DNA from: Phytophthora colocasiae
Taxonomy: Eukaryota; Oomycota; Peronosporomycetes; Peronosporales; Peronosporaceae
Assembly (NCBI GenBank): GCA_018806915.1
Contig: JAGKQI010000062.1
Location: forward strand, 310,001-374,000
Length of the DNA: 64,000 nt
Reading direction: 5' to 3'
Part shown: piece after piece, positions 1-9,868 of the stretch
Position numbering within the stretch: position 1 is the first letter of the stretch
How the letters are laid out: every line of letters starts with the position of its first letter
Notes under the pieces: generated by a model
Databases searched by the model: none
Told to the model about the DNA's origin: nothing
The model's input: the letters and a program-made list of their open reading frames with translations, nothing else
Position numbers and translations under genes: made by a program

Positions 1-682
1 CGTCCGTGTGAGTTCCGAAGAACTCAAACAAATCCTTGCCTCCACGTTCTGTGACCAGGTAAACATGCTTGTGGGTATGGATGACGTCGACCAGGTTTAG
101 AATCCCCGGGTGTCGGATCGCAGGGTCACTCAACGAAGCGATCTCTGAGCTGATGCGGTGCAGCGATACGAGATCCATGAGCTTCTGCTTGTCAATCGCC
201 TTAATGGCCAGCTCTGGCCGTTCGGGCGTGTGCGATGTGTACACAACCGCGTATTGTCCGTAACCAAGCACATGATCCAGTGGATACTTTCCCACGGAAG
301 TGGGTGTTTCTGGTAGCTGAGCCGTTAGTCGGGGGATCGCTCGAAGACTTGGATCTCGCGCAGGTAAATACTCCCACATCAATTTCCGATGGTTGTCGGC
401 GAGTTTATCATACTGAGCCTTCATTTCGCTTACATCGTCAAAGAATTGCTCCTGTTCCATCTCGAGGTGCTGAGCCTTCTGCATGGCATCTTCCGCCTTC
501 GCCCTGAACGAGTCCACTTGCTCGGACAAGAGTTTGATCTTCTTGCTTTTCCTGCCGATTTTCCGCAACAGGTGACTAGCATCATGGGCTTCCGGAGATC
601 CAGTAGGCGAGGAAACTGCATCTTCAGAGGCCCGCACACTCTGTTCACTCTTGATAAGTACAGAAAGAGAGCCTCTATCCAT
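1..682 (-). CDS. protein kinase, N-terminal part (runs off window)
   Basis: The minus-strand frame from an ATG at 682 stays open to the window edge. It encodes a charged helical segment (about residues 45-100) followed by the start of a kinase domain: the glycine loop VLGYGQYAVVY, then the ATP-anchoring lysine in LAIKAID, then a region with LVDVIHTHKHVYLVTE that fits beta4-beta5 and the hinge. The kinase domain therefore lies C-terminal to a coiled coil. The catalytic loop and DFG motif are outside the window, so the group cannot be fixed; a CaMK-like Ser/Thr kinase is my inference. An in-frame TAG lies seven codons upstream of the ATG, but it is also a possible intron acceptor, and short exons may extend the gene toward about 840. 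Confidence 0.75.
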   Translation of the reverse strand, partial: MDRGSLSVLIKSEQSVRASEDAVSSPTGSPEAHDASHLLRKIGRKSKKIKLLSEQVDSFRAKAEDAMQKAQHLEMEQEQFFDDVSEMKAQYDKLADNHRKLMWEYLPARDPSLRAIPRLTAQLPETPTSVGKYPLDHVLGYGQYAVVYTSHTPERPELAIKAIDKQKLMDLVSLHRISSEIASLSDPAIRHPGILNLVDVIHTHKHVYLVTERGGKDLFEFFGTHTD

Positions 683-1364
683 GCGCTTCCTCGAAACGAT
701 CTAATTTCAGCAACGATAGGTTTGTCAATCATCACACATTCAGCGTCGTACCGATACTACTACCGTACCAGTTGATGATCTTGAAGTTCTGTTGAAGACT
801 GGCAAAAGGATCAATAAATTAGCAATCTTGTGCATCGTTTGAATAAATATTCCAGTAAGACATATCGAGCTTACCACTGGGAAACCCTTGAGAACCTCGA
901 TCGGAGTCGACGAAGCTACGCACACAAGCAGATTAGTTCAGCCAACCCAGGCAAAACCCTTGAAGAAAGGTCATCCTCGCACTTTGCAGGACATTAAGCA
1001 CTGCATCGAACAGGGCATCGGTGCCACTGGTCGCAGCAATAACTAGCACCTCCATCACCAATTCCTTGAAAATACAGCTTGCACGACAAAACGTTTCTGC
1101 ACTGTGCATGATGACGCTAAAGTTACCCAGGGCTATGTCGCTAACGTTCTTATCAGATCGCAAGATAAACAACTTCAGCCACATGCCTTACCCATTATTA
1201 GCTCAATTTCATCAATTGACATCCGTCAACGAGATGGCCAGCAAATTTTCCTCGGACTCGGACACACACCACCGCCTTTCAGCAAACAGATAGTTCCACC
1301 GCCATCTCTGCTGTCAGTCCGTTTCATTTCAAAGCAATAAGAATGCAATGTCGATCCGCTACCT
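683..1364 (-). other. gap with possible 5' exons of the kinase gene
   Basis: There is no long ORF here, but several minus-strand pieces look coding. One near 1215-1310 reads WNYLFAERRWC and SESEENLLAISLTDV. Another near 960-1165 contains VLVIAATSGTDALFDAVLNV. Good donor and acceptor pairs occur, for example GTAAGC...TTTTGCCAG near 810-870. I could not join all pieces into a single frame, so these may be exons of the kinase gene, a separate small gene, or decay. Confidence 0.3.
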
Positions 1365-4244
1365 TTACTGACGACGCTGAGCCTGCCGCTGATAGAATTC
1401 CTCCAGTTTCCCAAGGATATCCATCGTGTTCTGCTTCAGAATCTTCCTGATCGCCATCACAATTTCTTTGCCGGTGAACTCCGTGTCTTCATCGAATGCG
1501 TCCTGGAAGTGGAAGTAAATGTCATTCATGAATTCCTTGAACAGCTCGCTCAGAGCCGCATATTCCTGATCGTTTCTTGCGGACTGCAGTTGATTCATTT
1601 CTTGCTCCTTTGAAGCCAGCAATTCCTCCAAGTGTTGCGTCTCCGAGTGGAAACCTTCCGCTTGCTGCTTCAGCATTCTGGATTCACCTTCGAGCTGCTG
1701 AACACGAGCCATAAGCTCCTGGACGTGCGAGCTCTGAGCAGCTTGTGACTTAGCTGTTTCATCTTGAAGTTGCACCTGCTGGCTCTGAGCTTGACTCAAC
1801 CTGTTGTTCATCACGTCACGCTCGACATCCCACTGCTTTTTCTGGGCAGTCAATTCAGCGACATGCGCTTCCAATGCGGCCTTCTCAGTCGCCATCCGCT
1901 CAATGGAATTCTTCGAGCCTTGGCGAACTTCCTCTTCAACCTGTCGCTGAAGCTGTCCAAGCTGCTTGTGCGTGTCTTCTTGCAGCTTTGCCTTTTCCTT
2001 CGCGAGTTGCTCATCCTTGGCTGCAAGTTGCGCTCGAAGCTGGAAGTTTTCTTCTTGGTATACCAGCATTTGCTCCTGTGTGTGACTCAGCTGTTGCTGA
2101 ACACTGCGCAGTTCCAACCGGAATTTTTCCTGTTGTAAATGATTGCCATTTTGTAGCTTGTCTAGCAGCGTTCGATTTTCCATTTGTAGTGACTCGTGCT
2201 GACTTTGAAGGTCTTCGACGTTTGATTCGAGCTCGCTGTTGGCTTCCTGAAGTTTATTGTTAATGTCCTGCAGCTGATCACGTTGGGCAAGAGCTTTTTC
2301 CAGATTTTTCAACAACATAGAGGATGACGACGATGATGAAGAAGAAGATCCAGGCGTGAAAGACGCACCGCCAGCGTATTTTCCTGAGCTTGAAACGAAC
2401 TTGGTCGACTTCATTGAGTTTTGTAAGTTCAGCAGCCGGTCCATCTTGGACTGGAGGTCCTGGAGCGTGGATTCGATCGACGTAGATGATCGCTGCAGAC
2501 GAATGATACCATTTTCAACATCCGGCAACGATCCTGATCCAGACACACCTGGGGTTGAAGAATACGACGGAAAAGGCCTGTTGTTCGTGTACGGCGTAAG
2601 TGATGATGAGAACGCGCTGGGGGCTGGAGGAATTGACGGAGGTGGTTGCGATGAAGGTACAAACGTAGGCGGCGAGAAGGACGGCACCATATCCAGCTTC
2701 GGAGGGGTCCAACCGCTTGTAGTTGCTCCATACGAGGATGAAACACCGATAGGTGGGGCGCTCGAACCCCTCAGAGCAAAAGACGACGGTGTAAAGGATG
2801 GTGCTGGCTTGTTTTGAGCAGGTTTGTACTCAGTCAAGCTTGCTGACAGATTGCTCACGCCATTCGACGATCGCTGAGCTCGATCTGAAGGTTCGTCTTC
2901 ACTTGTATCTTCGAATTGAAGCTTGCGTTTACTTTCCTCCAGCTGTTCACGAAGCCGCGCCAAGTCCGACTGCTCTTTCATCAGGCGCTCCATATCGCTC
3001 GACAACGATGCCAACTTTGCGCCACCTTCCATGCTTACATTCACCGGTTCAGAAGTGTGTTTCAGTGGTTCAATCACTTTAGCAGCTAGTGAGGTTGCAT
3101 GCGGAGGTGAAGTAGCTTCTGTTTGCACTGGTGCCTGCACTTCACCCTGTAGATTTCGGAACGACCCTGGCTTTTCACCTGGGAGTTGAAGACCTGTCAG
3201 AAGTACGGGGACATAACCAGCAGGGACATCTCCTGGCTGGTTTCCGACCGAGGAAGCTCTGCTCAACGATGTATCAATCTCTCCGTTCGGCTCCATCGAC
3301 GAACGGCTATCTAACTTCGTTTTCACACTCGCAATCAGTCCAGAGCCTTGACTGCCCATTCTCGATAAACTCGCCATTCGCTTCACCAGTTCGTCATGAC
3401 CTCCCTGGGTCTGTGCATCCTCACTATCAACAGGGGCTGCCTCCGTCTGCTCTACAGCAACAGGAGCTGGAGTCGTGCTACTAGACCTGGTGTTCTTCTT
3501 GACCTTGAGTAGCTCTACCTCTGCAATGGCCCACTCGTTCGTATCCGGGAACGTGACAGTCACAAGTCTTTTCCCCATTTTCTGCATGCTCACGAGTGCC
3601 TCCGTAGCCAGAACCTTCGTGAACGGGTCCATTTCACTATTTCCCTCACCTTCCACCAGTTTGATTCTCTTCACTTCACTTCCATCCGTTGCTTCAGTCG
3701 TCGGCCGCGTACTGATTTCCAAAGGGTTAGCTGAGAAGAAGTTCTCCCTCTGTTCAATCGTTCCCTGCCATTTCTTAAGTGAAATACCTGCCACATCTCC
3801 AAATGTGAGTGGAGCTGCGTCTTCCTTGCCAACAACCAGCTGGTCCACCAGCACGGAAGGCTTGTGGCGGTCGTAGGACTTGCTGGAATGCACCAGGACC
3901 TGCGCCTTCGCGTAAGCCACAGCAGAAAGAAAGTTTTCGCTGCTAGTAGCGTCACGGAAGCGCATGGCGTAGTTGCGCTGCGTCTGGCGCTCATAGAAGT
4001 TCACGTAGTTGTCCTTTTGCGGCAAGAAGCGCGCGTTGGGCGTCACGGGAAGCTGCAATAGCGGAGCCTTCTGCGTGTCATACAGCAGCAAAGAGAAGGC
4101 GTCAGAGCCGCTCTGGGCCGCGTTCTCGCCCGCTAGAAGCGCGCAGCCGACAACCGCATCTGTCTGCTGTGTGTAGGCGCCGCTGTCGTTGTCGTAAAGG
4201 TACAGGTAGACGGCGCACGAGTGCAGGAGCGCGCCTTCCGCCAT
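1365..4244 (-). CDS. FKBP15/WAFL-like WH1 and coiled-coil protein
   Basis: A single 959-residue ORF. Residues 1-110 resemble the WH1-like N-terminus of FKBP15 (WAFL), an endosome and actin-associated protein that interacts with the WASH machinery. The middle (about 250-620) is Pro/Ser-rich and low complexity and ends in a serine run (about 635-645). A long coiled coil follows (about 645-885). The conserved FKBP15-type C-terminus is present: MNDIYFHFQDAF, then FTGKEIVMAIRKILKQNT. I see no FKBP isomerase domain, so it is the WH1 plus coiled-coil architecture only. The role in endosomal trafficking is inferred from the family. The stop is followed by GTAAAG, so a further spliced C-terminal exon is possible but not needed. 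The Met start is followed at once by the conserved N-terminal fold. Confidence 0.7.
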   Translation of the reverse strand: MAEGALLHSCAVYLYLYDNDSGAYTQQTDAVVGCALLAGENAAQSGSDAFSLLLYDTQKAPLLQLPVTPNARFLPQKDNYVNFYERQTQRNYAMRFRDATSSENFLSAVAYAKAQVLVHSSKSYDRHKPSVLVDQLVVGKEDAAPLTFGDVAGISLKKWQGTIEQRENFFSANPLEISTRPTTEATDGSEVKRIKLVEGEGNSEMDPFTKVLATEALVSMQKMGKRLVTVTFPDTNEWAIAEVELLKVKKNTRSSSTTPAPVAVEQTEAAPVDSEDAQTQGGHDELVKRMASLSRMGSQGSGLIASVKTKLDSRSSMEPNGEIDTSLSRASSVGNQPGDVPAGYVPVLLTGLQLPGEKPGSFRNLQGEVQAPVQTEATSPPHATSLAAKVIEPLKHTSEPVNVSMEGGAKLASLSSDMERLMKEQSDLARLREQLEESKRKLQFEDTSEDEPSDRAQRSSNGVSNLSASLTEYKPAQNKPAPSFTPSSFALRGSSAPPIGVSSSYGATTSGWTPPKLDMVPSFSPPTFVPSSQPPPSIPPAPSAFSSSLTPYTNNRPFPSYSSTPGVSGSGSLPDVENGIIRLQRSSTSIESTLQDLQSKMDRLLNLQNSMKSTKFVSSSGKYAGGASFTPGSSSSSSSSSSMLLKNLEKALAQRDQLQDINNKLQEANSELESNVEDLQSQHESLQMENRTLLDKLQNGNHLQQEKFRLELRSVQQQLSHTQEQMLVYQEENFQLRAQLAAKDEQLAKEKAKLQEDTHKQLGQLQRQVEEEVRQGSKNSIERMATEKAALEAHVAELTAQKKQWDVERDVMNNRLSQAQSQQVQLQDETAKSQAAQSSHVQELMARVQQLEGESRMLKQQAEGFHSETQHLEELLASKEQEMNQLQSARNDQEYAALSELFKEFMNDIYFHFQDAFDEDTEFTGKEIVMAIRKILKQNTMDILGKLEEFYQRQAQRRQ

Positions 4245-4887
4245 GCTGTTGTCGTGCCGGATAGTGCGGAATCCCCCTTGTGACAGTCAGAGCGGTTGAA
4301 GCAAATAACGTTTGGAAGGTCTGTTGAGCGTAATCAATGTGATATTAAAGTTGATTATAATGTGAGAGAAATCATGTATTGCAGTTTATGATGTGGGATA
4401 CACTAAAATACCGGTATCTAATTCTATGAATCAGTTGCATCTTGAAGCAGTTCAATGTAGCATCAGATGCTTAGGAGTGCATTGCTGGGCAGGTGCCAGC
4501 GCACGAGAGGCAGTCAGTACTGCGTTTTGAAGTGAGCAGCACTCTTGCCACATCGATACTTTTCTCACGGCCACTGCTGATCAGCCCTGGATATTGCTGG
4601 TTGACGCCGGTGATGCGATGGCAACTGTGGCCTGCGTGACTTTGCCATTGATGGGTACGCTCGGATTCTTTCACAGCGTGGATTTAACGGTTAAACCAAC
4701 CTAGGTAGTAGTGCTGCAACAGCGTCGTACATGTGCTGCACATGATGTGCATGCCGTTTTACATTGCACTCTTGGAGCTTGCTGTGAACTTCACAGTGTG
4801 AAGTACACAGTGTGTGAACCGTTTGCATCCACTGTACCATTCGAGCGGACAGTTCAACAGCGGCCAGCGACTCTCGCCCAGTCACTT

Positions 4888-4915
4888 TGGACCAGGCTGT
4901 TCACAGCCTGGTCCA
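4888..4915. repeat. perfect 12-bp hairpin
   Basis: TGGACCAGGCTG (4888-4899) and its exact reverse complement (4904-4915) are separated by a 4-base loop. CAC/GTG flanks (4883-4885, 4916-4918) extend it with a small bulge. Confidence 0.8.
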
Positions 4916-5598
4916 GTGTTGAATCCACTTTGTGGAGATTCTGCAGCTCGACATGTACAGTTCACCCAAACTAGTGATGGTCCGGTGCCGTCGTAAATCA
5001 CTCGGTGCTACGTCACGCAGGACTCGCCAGTTGCACGACGACTCTTATCCAAGTTGGATTTCAACTGATACAGGCTCCATAATGCAGCCACCGAGCGTCA
5101 TCTCCATTTTTTGCACGAGCTAACATGGGCAGCAGCAGGTTGTCTGCAGATGTCGTTGCATATGGTAACGTTCGCAATGCAAACCCGGCTGGCAAAAGGC
5201 GAGATCTTCTCCTTCTCAATCTTTTCCTAGCCACCCCAGCTTTCACCTAGTGCCTCATCCGGAGAGACACTACGATTCCATTGTGGAGACCAAAGGCTGC
5301 CGACACGTAATGTAAGAGACCAACGCGCAAAGGCAACGTAGGGCAAATCGGCATTTGGTTGTCGAGCAGCTACAGTATCGTTGATCGCACTTTTAAGGAC
5401 ACGCCAGTTCGGGCGGATAGCCGGTGCAGCTTCCATACAAACTTGAAGTCAGTTGCGAAGAAACTGGGGATCGAGAACGCTACGTACGTCCAGCCCTAGC
5501 CAGCAATTGCAGCCCCTGAGTTCCGTCTAACAACGCGAAAGGCCGGAAAGCGCACAGGTCGGAACGATTCTGCCCTGCAACGAGGCCGCAGTGGCGCA

Positions 5599-5616
5599 CT
5601 CTCTCTCTCTCTCTCT
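5599..5616. repeat. (CT)9 microsatellite
   Basis: An uninterrupted CT dinucleotide run about 165 bases upstream of the ATG at 5780. It may be part of a pyrimidine-rich promoter or 5' UTR. Confidence 0.85.
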
Positions 5617-5779
5617 TCTCGTGCACAGGGGGGGCGGAAGAAGACATCGAATCGGTAGATACACTCGACTGGGCGACAGTCCTGACGCGGAAACGTCGCG
5701 TTTCAAAGAGGCTAACCACTCTCTTGTTCCTTTGTGAATGGATATTCAGAGTTGAAAAGCAGAGATTGAAGCGACCACC

Positions 5780-6361
5780 ATGTTCAAGTCGCTCTTCCGC
5801 TGCATCCGCAGGTTCTTCAGCCGCATCAAGCCCAAGCAAAAGGAGCAGCTGCAGCGCAGAACCGAGTACGGCGCTGACATTGACATCGAGGAGGCGTTGG
5901 CCGAGCAGCTCGAGATCCAGAGACGTAGTGGACGTGTACTGTCGTCCACTGCCAGTATTGCTGCGGCACTACGTCAACGTCCACGTGAAGATATCCCCGT
6001 CTTCTCGACACATCTGGGAAACAATGAGCATCGAGAACCGTCCGACCCAGCGATCAAGGCTGCTGTGGAGGAGATGCAGAGCCTCACGCCTGGGTACATT
6101 GGCCAAACGGGTGAGAAGCCCGAGTCGCTTGTGAGTGTCAAGTCGCCTGTCGTGGGCAAGGTGACGCCGTCTAGCAGGATCTCGTCCAGCAGAATTTCGT
6201 CCAGCAGAGGTTCCTCGTTCAAGATCCCGTCTGTCCCTGAAGAGGGCGAACCGGAGCAGGAAACGGATGAAAAGGAGAAGACGTCTCCTGCAGCGGAGCG
6301 ACCGTCCGAGATGAACCCGCGCCGTTCGTCGGTCTTCGACATGCGGTCAGAGTGGATCTAA
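5780..6361 (+). CDS. hypothetical basic N-terminal protein, 193 aa
   Basis: An uninterrupted ORF whose ATG sits in a strong context (ACCACCATG). The N-terminus is basic and amphipathic (MFKSLFRCIRRFFSRIKPK), which could serve membrane association or targeting. The middle is helical. The C-terminal half is Ser/Arg- and Glu/Pro-rich, with a short tandem SSRIS repeat at about residues 132-146. I recognise no domain. Codon use is GC-rich and third-position biased like its neighbours, which supports a real gene, probably oomycete-specific. Confidence 0.7.
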   Translation: MFKSLFRCIRRFFSRIKPKQKEQLQRRTEYGADIDIEEALAEQLEIQRRSGRVLSSTASIAAALRQRPREDIPVFSTHLGNNEHREPSDPAIKAAVEEMQSLTPGYIGQTGEKPESLVSVKSPVVGKVTPSSRISSSRISSSRGSSFKIPSVPEEGEPEQETDEKEKTSPAAERPSEMNPRRSSVFDMRSEWI

Positions 6362-7467
6362 CACTGAGAAGGCCAAGAGAGATGTGAGAGATCACGACAC
6401 GCACACATCAGAGCGGGCGAAGGGAATCGTCGACGGGCCGACGGAAACACACATGCCCGGTCGTTTTTGTATATAGACAGCACCCATTGCGAGCGGAAGC
6501 AAGTGCGGGGAGGCTAGAGAACACCATAGACGCTACTCGGCTGGCCAGGGAAGCAGGGGAACGGCGCGGAGGAGAGGTAGGCAACTTATTATATGCCCCT
6601 AACGTTATAATTGGCTCGACGGCAGGCTAATATGAGGTATCATAGCATGGCATGATGTTTTGTGTGTGCTTTTTGCGTCTTCGGCCCTGTAGAGAAGGAT
6701 AGCCAGCCAGGACAGTGGCAGCCAGGTAGCCAGCTAGCCGATCCACAGCGAGCAAGCAGCAGTGTCCGGAGAAGGCATTGCCAAGGGCTGCACAAGTTCA
6801 TTTAAGTTAGTTAGGACCCAGTCGTGTCCCGGAAGGATCTAGCCATTGCAGCACAGCTCAAACCGCAGATGACTGGGATCCCAGCTGCATATAGTCAAGA
6901 TAGTCAAGAATTTTAAACGTAGATATACAGGCGTAGGTTTCATCTCCATGACGGTCTCTTTCTGAGGTGGCAGAAGTTCAGCACTTACGTCGCAACAACG
7001 TACAGCGAGTTCGAAACAGCATTTAACTGCTGATCTTCCGCTGCCTCGACAATTGGCAGTTGAGCGAGCTTACACGTGTCGGACCACGGCAGGATTCATC
7101 CACAGGCCGGAGCTCTTTGGCCTGCACTTTATCCGTCGTTCATCGTGGCCGCCACTCGGCATCCGAAACAACGCAATCAAACTTGTCACCGTCATGGTTC
7201 CAAGCCGAACACCGTCGTGTTGTCATCGTGGTAAAACTTGAACAGCAGAGCAACATTGCCACGTCAGTCAACCGATTCATGCACCGGTATCTAAATAGAT
7301 ACCGGTATACCGTTCAAAAGTATTTAGTACCGGTATACTGGTACCACCCATAAACCGGTGACTCTCCCGCTTGAACAGCTTTTTTGGCGCGAATCTTTTG
7401 GCGCCTGAATTCAAGAGCGCATTGTATCAATTGCGTATTGTATCAATAATAGTAGCGACCTGAAGCA
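6362..7467. other. intergenic region with ACCGGTAT palindromes
   Basis: No supported gene. The first part is probably 3' UTR of the upstream gene. A CAGCCAG-rich stretch lies near 6700-6760. Near 7283-7345 there is a cluster of ACCGGTAT-type palindromes. Confidence 0.6.
7283..7306. repeat. perfect ACCGGTATCT inverted repeat
   Basis: ACCGGTATCT (7283-7292), a 4-base loop, then AGATACCGGT (7297-7306). Another TACCGGTA core follows at about 7328. The same motif recurs at 4408 and 38809-38883. Confidence 0.85.
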
Positions 7468-8199
7468 ATGCTGGACCACTTGTTGCCGCTCATCTACCGC
7501 GAGTACGAGTACTTCGACGAGGCCAACAAGGAGAACTACGGCTACGTCATCCGTCGACGCGCGCGACCGGTATCCTCGACGGTCTCCACTCCACTGCGCA
7601 CTCCTCCACGTCCTCCAAGACGCAGTAGCCCCAGCACCAGAATGCACAGCGGTGTCGTCTCTAGACGCAGCCTTAAGCGACGTCGAGAATCTACTGGAGA
7701 TTGTGAAGAGAAAAGACCTGCCAAGAAACAAACTACTGAGCCAGTAGAGAAGACACAGGAGCGAACAGCTACACACGGTCTAAAAAGACGACGAGATACT
7801 GATGATGGCGGTGAAGAGGGAGAGACCACCAAGAAGCAAAAGATGCAGAATTCAGAGAAGAAGGAGTCTGTGGATAAGCAAGAGGAAAAGAAGCCTGTAG
7901 TGGAGGAAGTGCAGGAGCAGGAACAGGAACAGGTCAAGACGGATCTCGTGACGCCCGTGAAGAAACCCAAGGAACCGAAGAATTCTGCCAAGAAGAAGAT
8001 GAAACCGAGCAGGAAAATCAAGACAACAGGCAAGACAAAACAGAAGGCCAATGTGTCAAAGAGTGCAACGCCCAAGAGGATCCCGCTACAGGACATCACA
8101 CATCTCTACGTGAACGAGCATCCTCATCCGTACGAGTACCAGCAGCGAGAACGGTTCGTGGCTGGGCTCACGACTTCGGTGGCCATTCGCTTCTTTTAG
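7468..8199 (+). CDS. hypothetical lysine-rich nuclear-type protein, 243 aa
   Basis: An intact ORF starting at ATG 7468. The N-terminus is acidic-aromatic and contains a KEN sequence (residues 21-23), followed by Arg/Pro/Ser-rich RRRARP and RTPPRPPRR, several bipartite-like basic clusters (RRSLKRRR, RPAKKQ) and a long Lys/Glu-rich stretch (about 85-195). The C-terminus, from PLQDITHLYV onward, looks more ordered. The composition suggests a nuclear, intrinsically disordered protein. The KEN box and late PLQDIT motif recall cell-cycle substrates of the anaphase-promoting complex, but that is only a motif-level suggestion. No family is recognised. Confidence 0.65.
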   Translation: MLDHLLPLIYREYEYFDEANKENYGYVIRRRARPVSSTVSTPLRTPPRPPRRSSPSTRMHSGVVSRRSLKRRRESTGDCEEKRPAKKQTTEPVEKTQERTATHGLKRRRDTDDGGEEGETTKKQKMQNSEKKESVDKQEEKKPVVEEVQEQEQEQVKTDLVTPVKKPKEPKNSAKKKMKPSRKIKTTGKTKQKANVSKSATPKRIPLQDITHLYVNEHPHPYEYQQRERFVAGLTTSVAIRFF

Positions 8200-9846
8200 G
8201 TACGAACGGAAAGCACTTGCAGTGGACTTAGTAGCTGACTTGTATGCCTATTTTGTTGTGTTGCCAAGACCATTGCTTGAAGACTCAAGACTCCGTTCGT
8301 GCCCAGTCTCTCCAGCCTGCTCCATCTTCTTGTGGGGCTTTAGACCAGCCTATTTAGCGTCACGCCTGCTCGCCACTCTTGCCTTTTGTTCACAATTAAG
8401 ACGGAGTGGTCAGTGGTGTGTATTCATGATTCCTCCGAGACTCAAGATTCTCTGTTTGCATGAGCTTACCTGCATGTGGACTCCGAGATCCTCAAAGCTT
8501 CACACGCACCATTACTCCCCTCGACGCGCCTCTCTCAATTCTTCGGATGAAGCCTACGCCCCACCTTTTCAAGTCAAGATTTAAGTTTCTTCTCATCACA
8601 AGAATGCTTACACAACACCAAGTCAAGTCAACGGGAGCTGCCACTATGCACCTCATTACGTGCAAAGATGTCGGGCACACACACGCTCAACAAGCACCCC
8701 ATTTCGTGCTGTGAATGGCCTCCAGCTTTACAAACGAGACCAATCTCCACCTTAACAGCTACACCAGAGCAGCACCTCATTGCGTACACGCTTATGTGTT
8801 TAGCTGTTGAGTAGGTTGTTGGTGTCGTTGCCTAAGTCTTCAGTCTAGTCGTGTTGTGTATCATGTTTGAACTGCACCTCATTACGTGCGTGTTCAGAAA
8901 TGGTTTCAACACGGTAAAGCTCGGAGATTTGGCGCGTGAAGCTGGGTCCAAAGCCTGTGTGTGCTTGCGTCTTTCTCCCCAGACTTGAACACAAAGGGAA
9001 TACTTCAAGCATCTCGCTAGACGGATCCACGCAAGGCTACCCTCATTTCGTGCAGCCTTAGCCATTGAGACTCGTCACACCTGAATCGATCAAGCGTCTA
9101 AGGTCTTTGAGCCTAAGCAGCACCTCATTACGTGCGTGCTCAGCATCAGACGACAGACGATGGAGCTGAAAACACATCCGCGCTATTGAAACTACCTGTA
9201 TCCAGATCAAGAGCCAAAGAGTTCTCGGAAATTTTATTTCCGAGCTAAGGGGTAGATCCCAGTCGCCTGCTATTCCTCTATTTTCTTATCCCTGTGAAAT
9301 TCGTTTTGGCTTTTTGGTCTGGTGGGCTGTCTGACATAATTGCTATACGTTATGTTTTATATAATTTTATAAATTCGGATGGATGTTGCTCCTGTCGTCT
9401 ACCAGCAACATCAAATGGTAATTTAAAAACAAAGTAGAAATTTATTCGACCAATCATAACAATATAAAACGTGTTTTTGTTTGTGATGTTGCGCTAATGT
9501 AGCCGTTTAGGATGCAGTTCGCTCTGAAGAAGAACTGTGGATGTCGCCTGGAAGACTAAGGACTTTACCGTCTTGAAGGTCACAATTGCTGGTGCCGCTG
9601 ACTACACCAAGTCGCAAGTGGTTCACGCGTCGTCGTCCACGTACGGGACTTAAGGGCATCACTGTGGCGGTGCTCAGCTACGTGCCTGTGATCGGCCCAA
9701 AGATCGTCGCGTAAGTGGGAGAACCGACTGCAGGTTCGCTTTTGAGAGTTGATTTGAGCTATGAGCAGACAAGAGGATCGACGTGGTATTCGTGTGTACC
9801 AGTCGAGGAATCGTGGAAGTGCAGCAAATTGTTTTCCTTATTCATT
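8200..9846. other. intergenic region with dispersed 15-bp motif
   Basis: No supported gene. The section 8640-9140 carries six copies of a CACCTCATTACGTGC-like motif (separate entry). A 9-bp hairpin (CTCGGAAAT / ATTTCCGAG) lies at 9224-9244. The stretch 9330-9480 is strongly AT-rich, unlike the surrounding genes. 9500-9720 has coding-like composition but no long frame and may be a gene remnant. Confidence 0.5.
8649..9135. repeat. six dispersed copies of a CACCTCATTACGTGC motif
   Basis: Copies start at 8649, 8695, 8773, 8875, 9039 and 9121. Those at 8649, 8875 and 9121 are exact and the others differ at one to three positions. Spacing is irregular (46-164 bp) and the flanks are only loosely similar. 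All are in the same orientation. Confidence 0.75.
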
Positions 9847-9868
9847 TCTTTTCAAGTGGTAGTAGCTC
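9847..9868 (+). repeat. 22-bp direct repeat, left copy
   Basis: Identical to 11708-11729. The pair brackets the LINE remnant and may be its target-site duplication. Confidence 0.7.

Larger units (their letters stand above)
4245..5779. other. intergenic region
   Basis: This lies between two divergently transcribed genes. No ORF here has convincing composition. It holds an ATACCGGTATCT palindrome at 4408-4419, a perfect hairpin at 4888-4915, a (CT)n run at 5599-5616 just before the downstream gene, and presumably both promoters. Confidence 0.6.

Noticed and set aside
7542..8099. A 185-codon minus-strand ORF with a hydrophobic N-terminus
   Set aside because: Antisense shadow of the Lys/Glu-rich protein; the Phe/Ser/Leu-rich composition is what that codon usage gives on the opposite strand.
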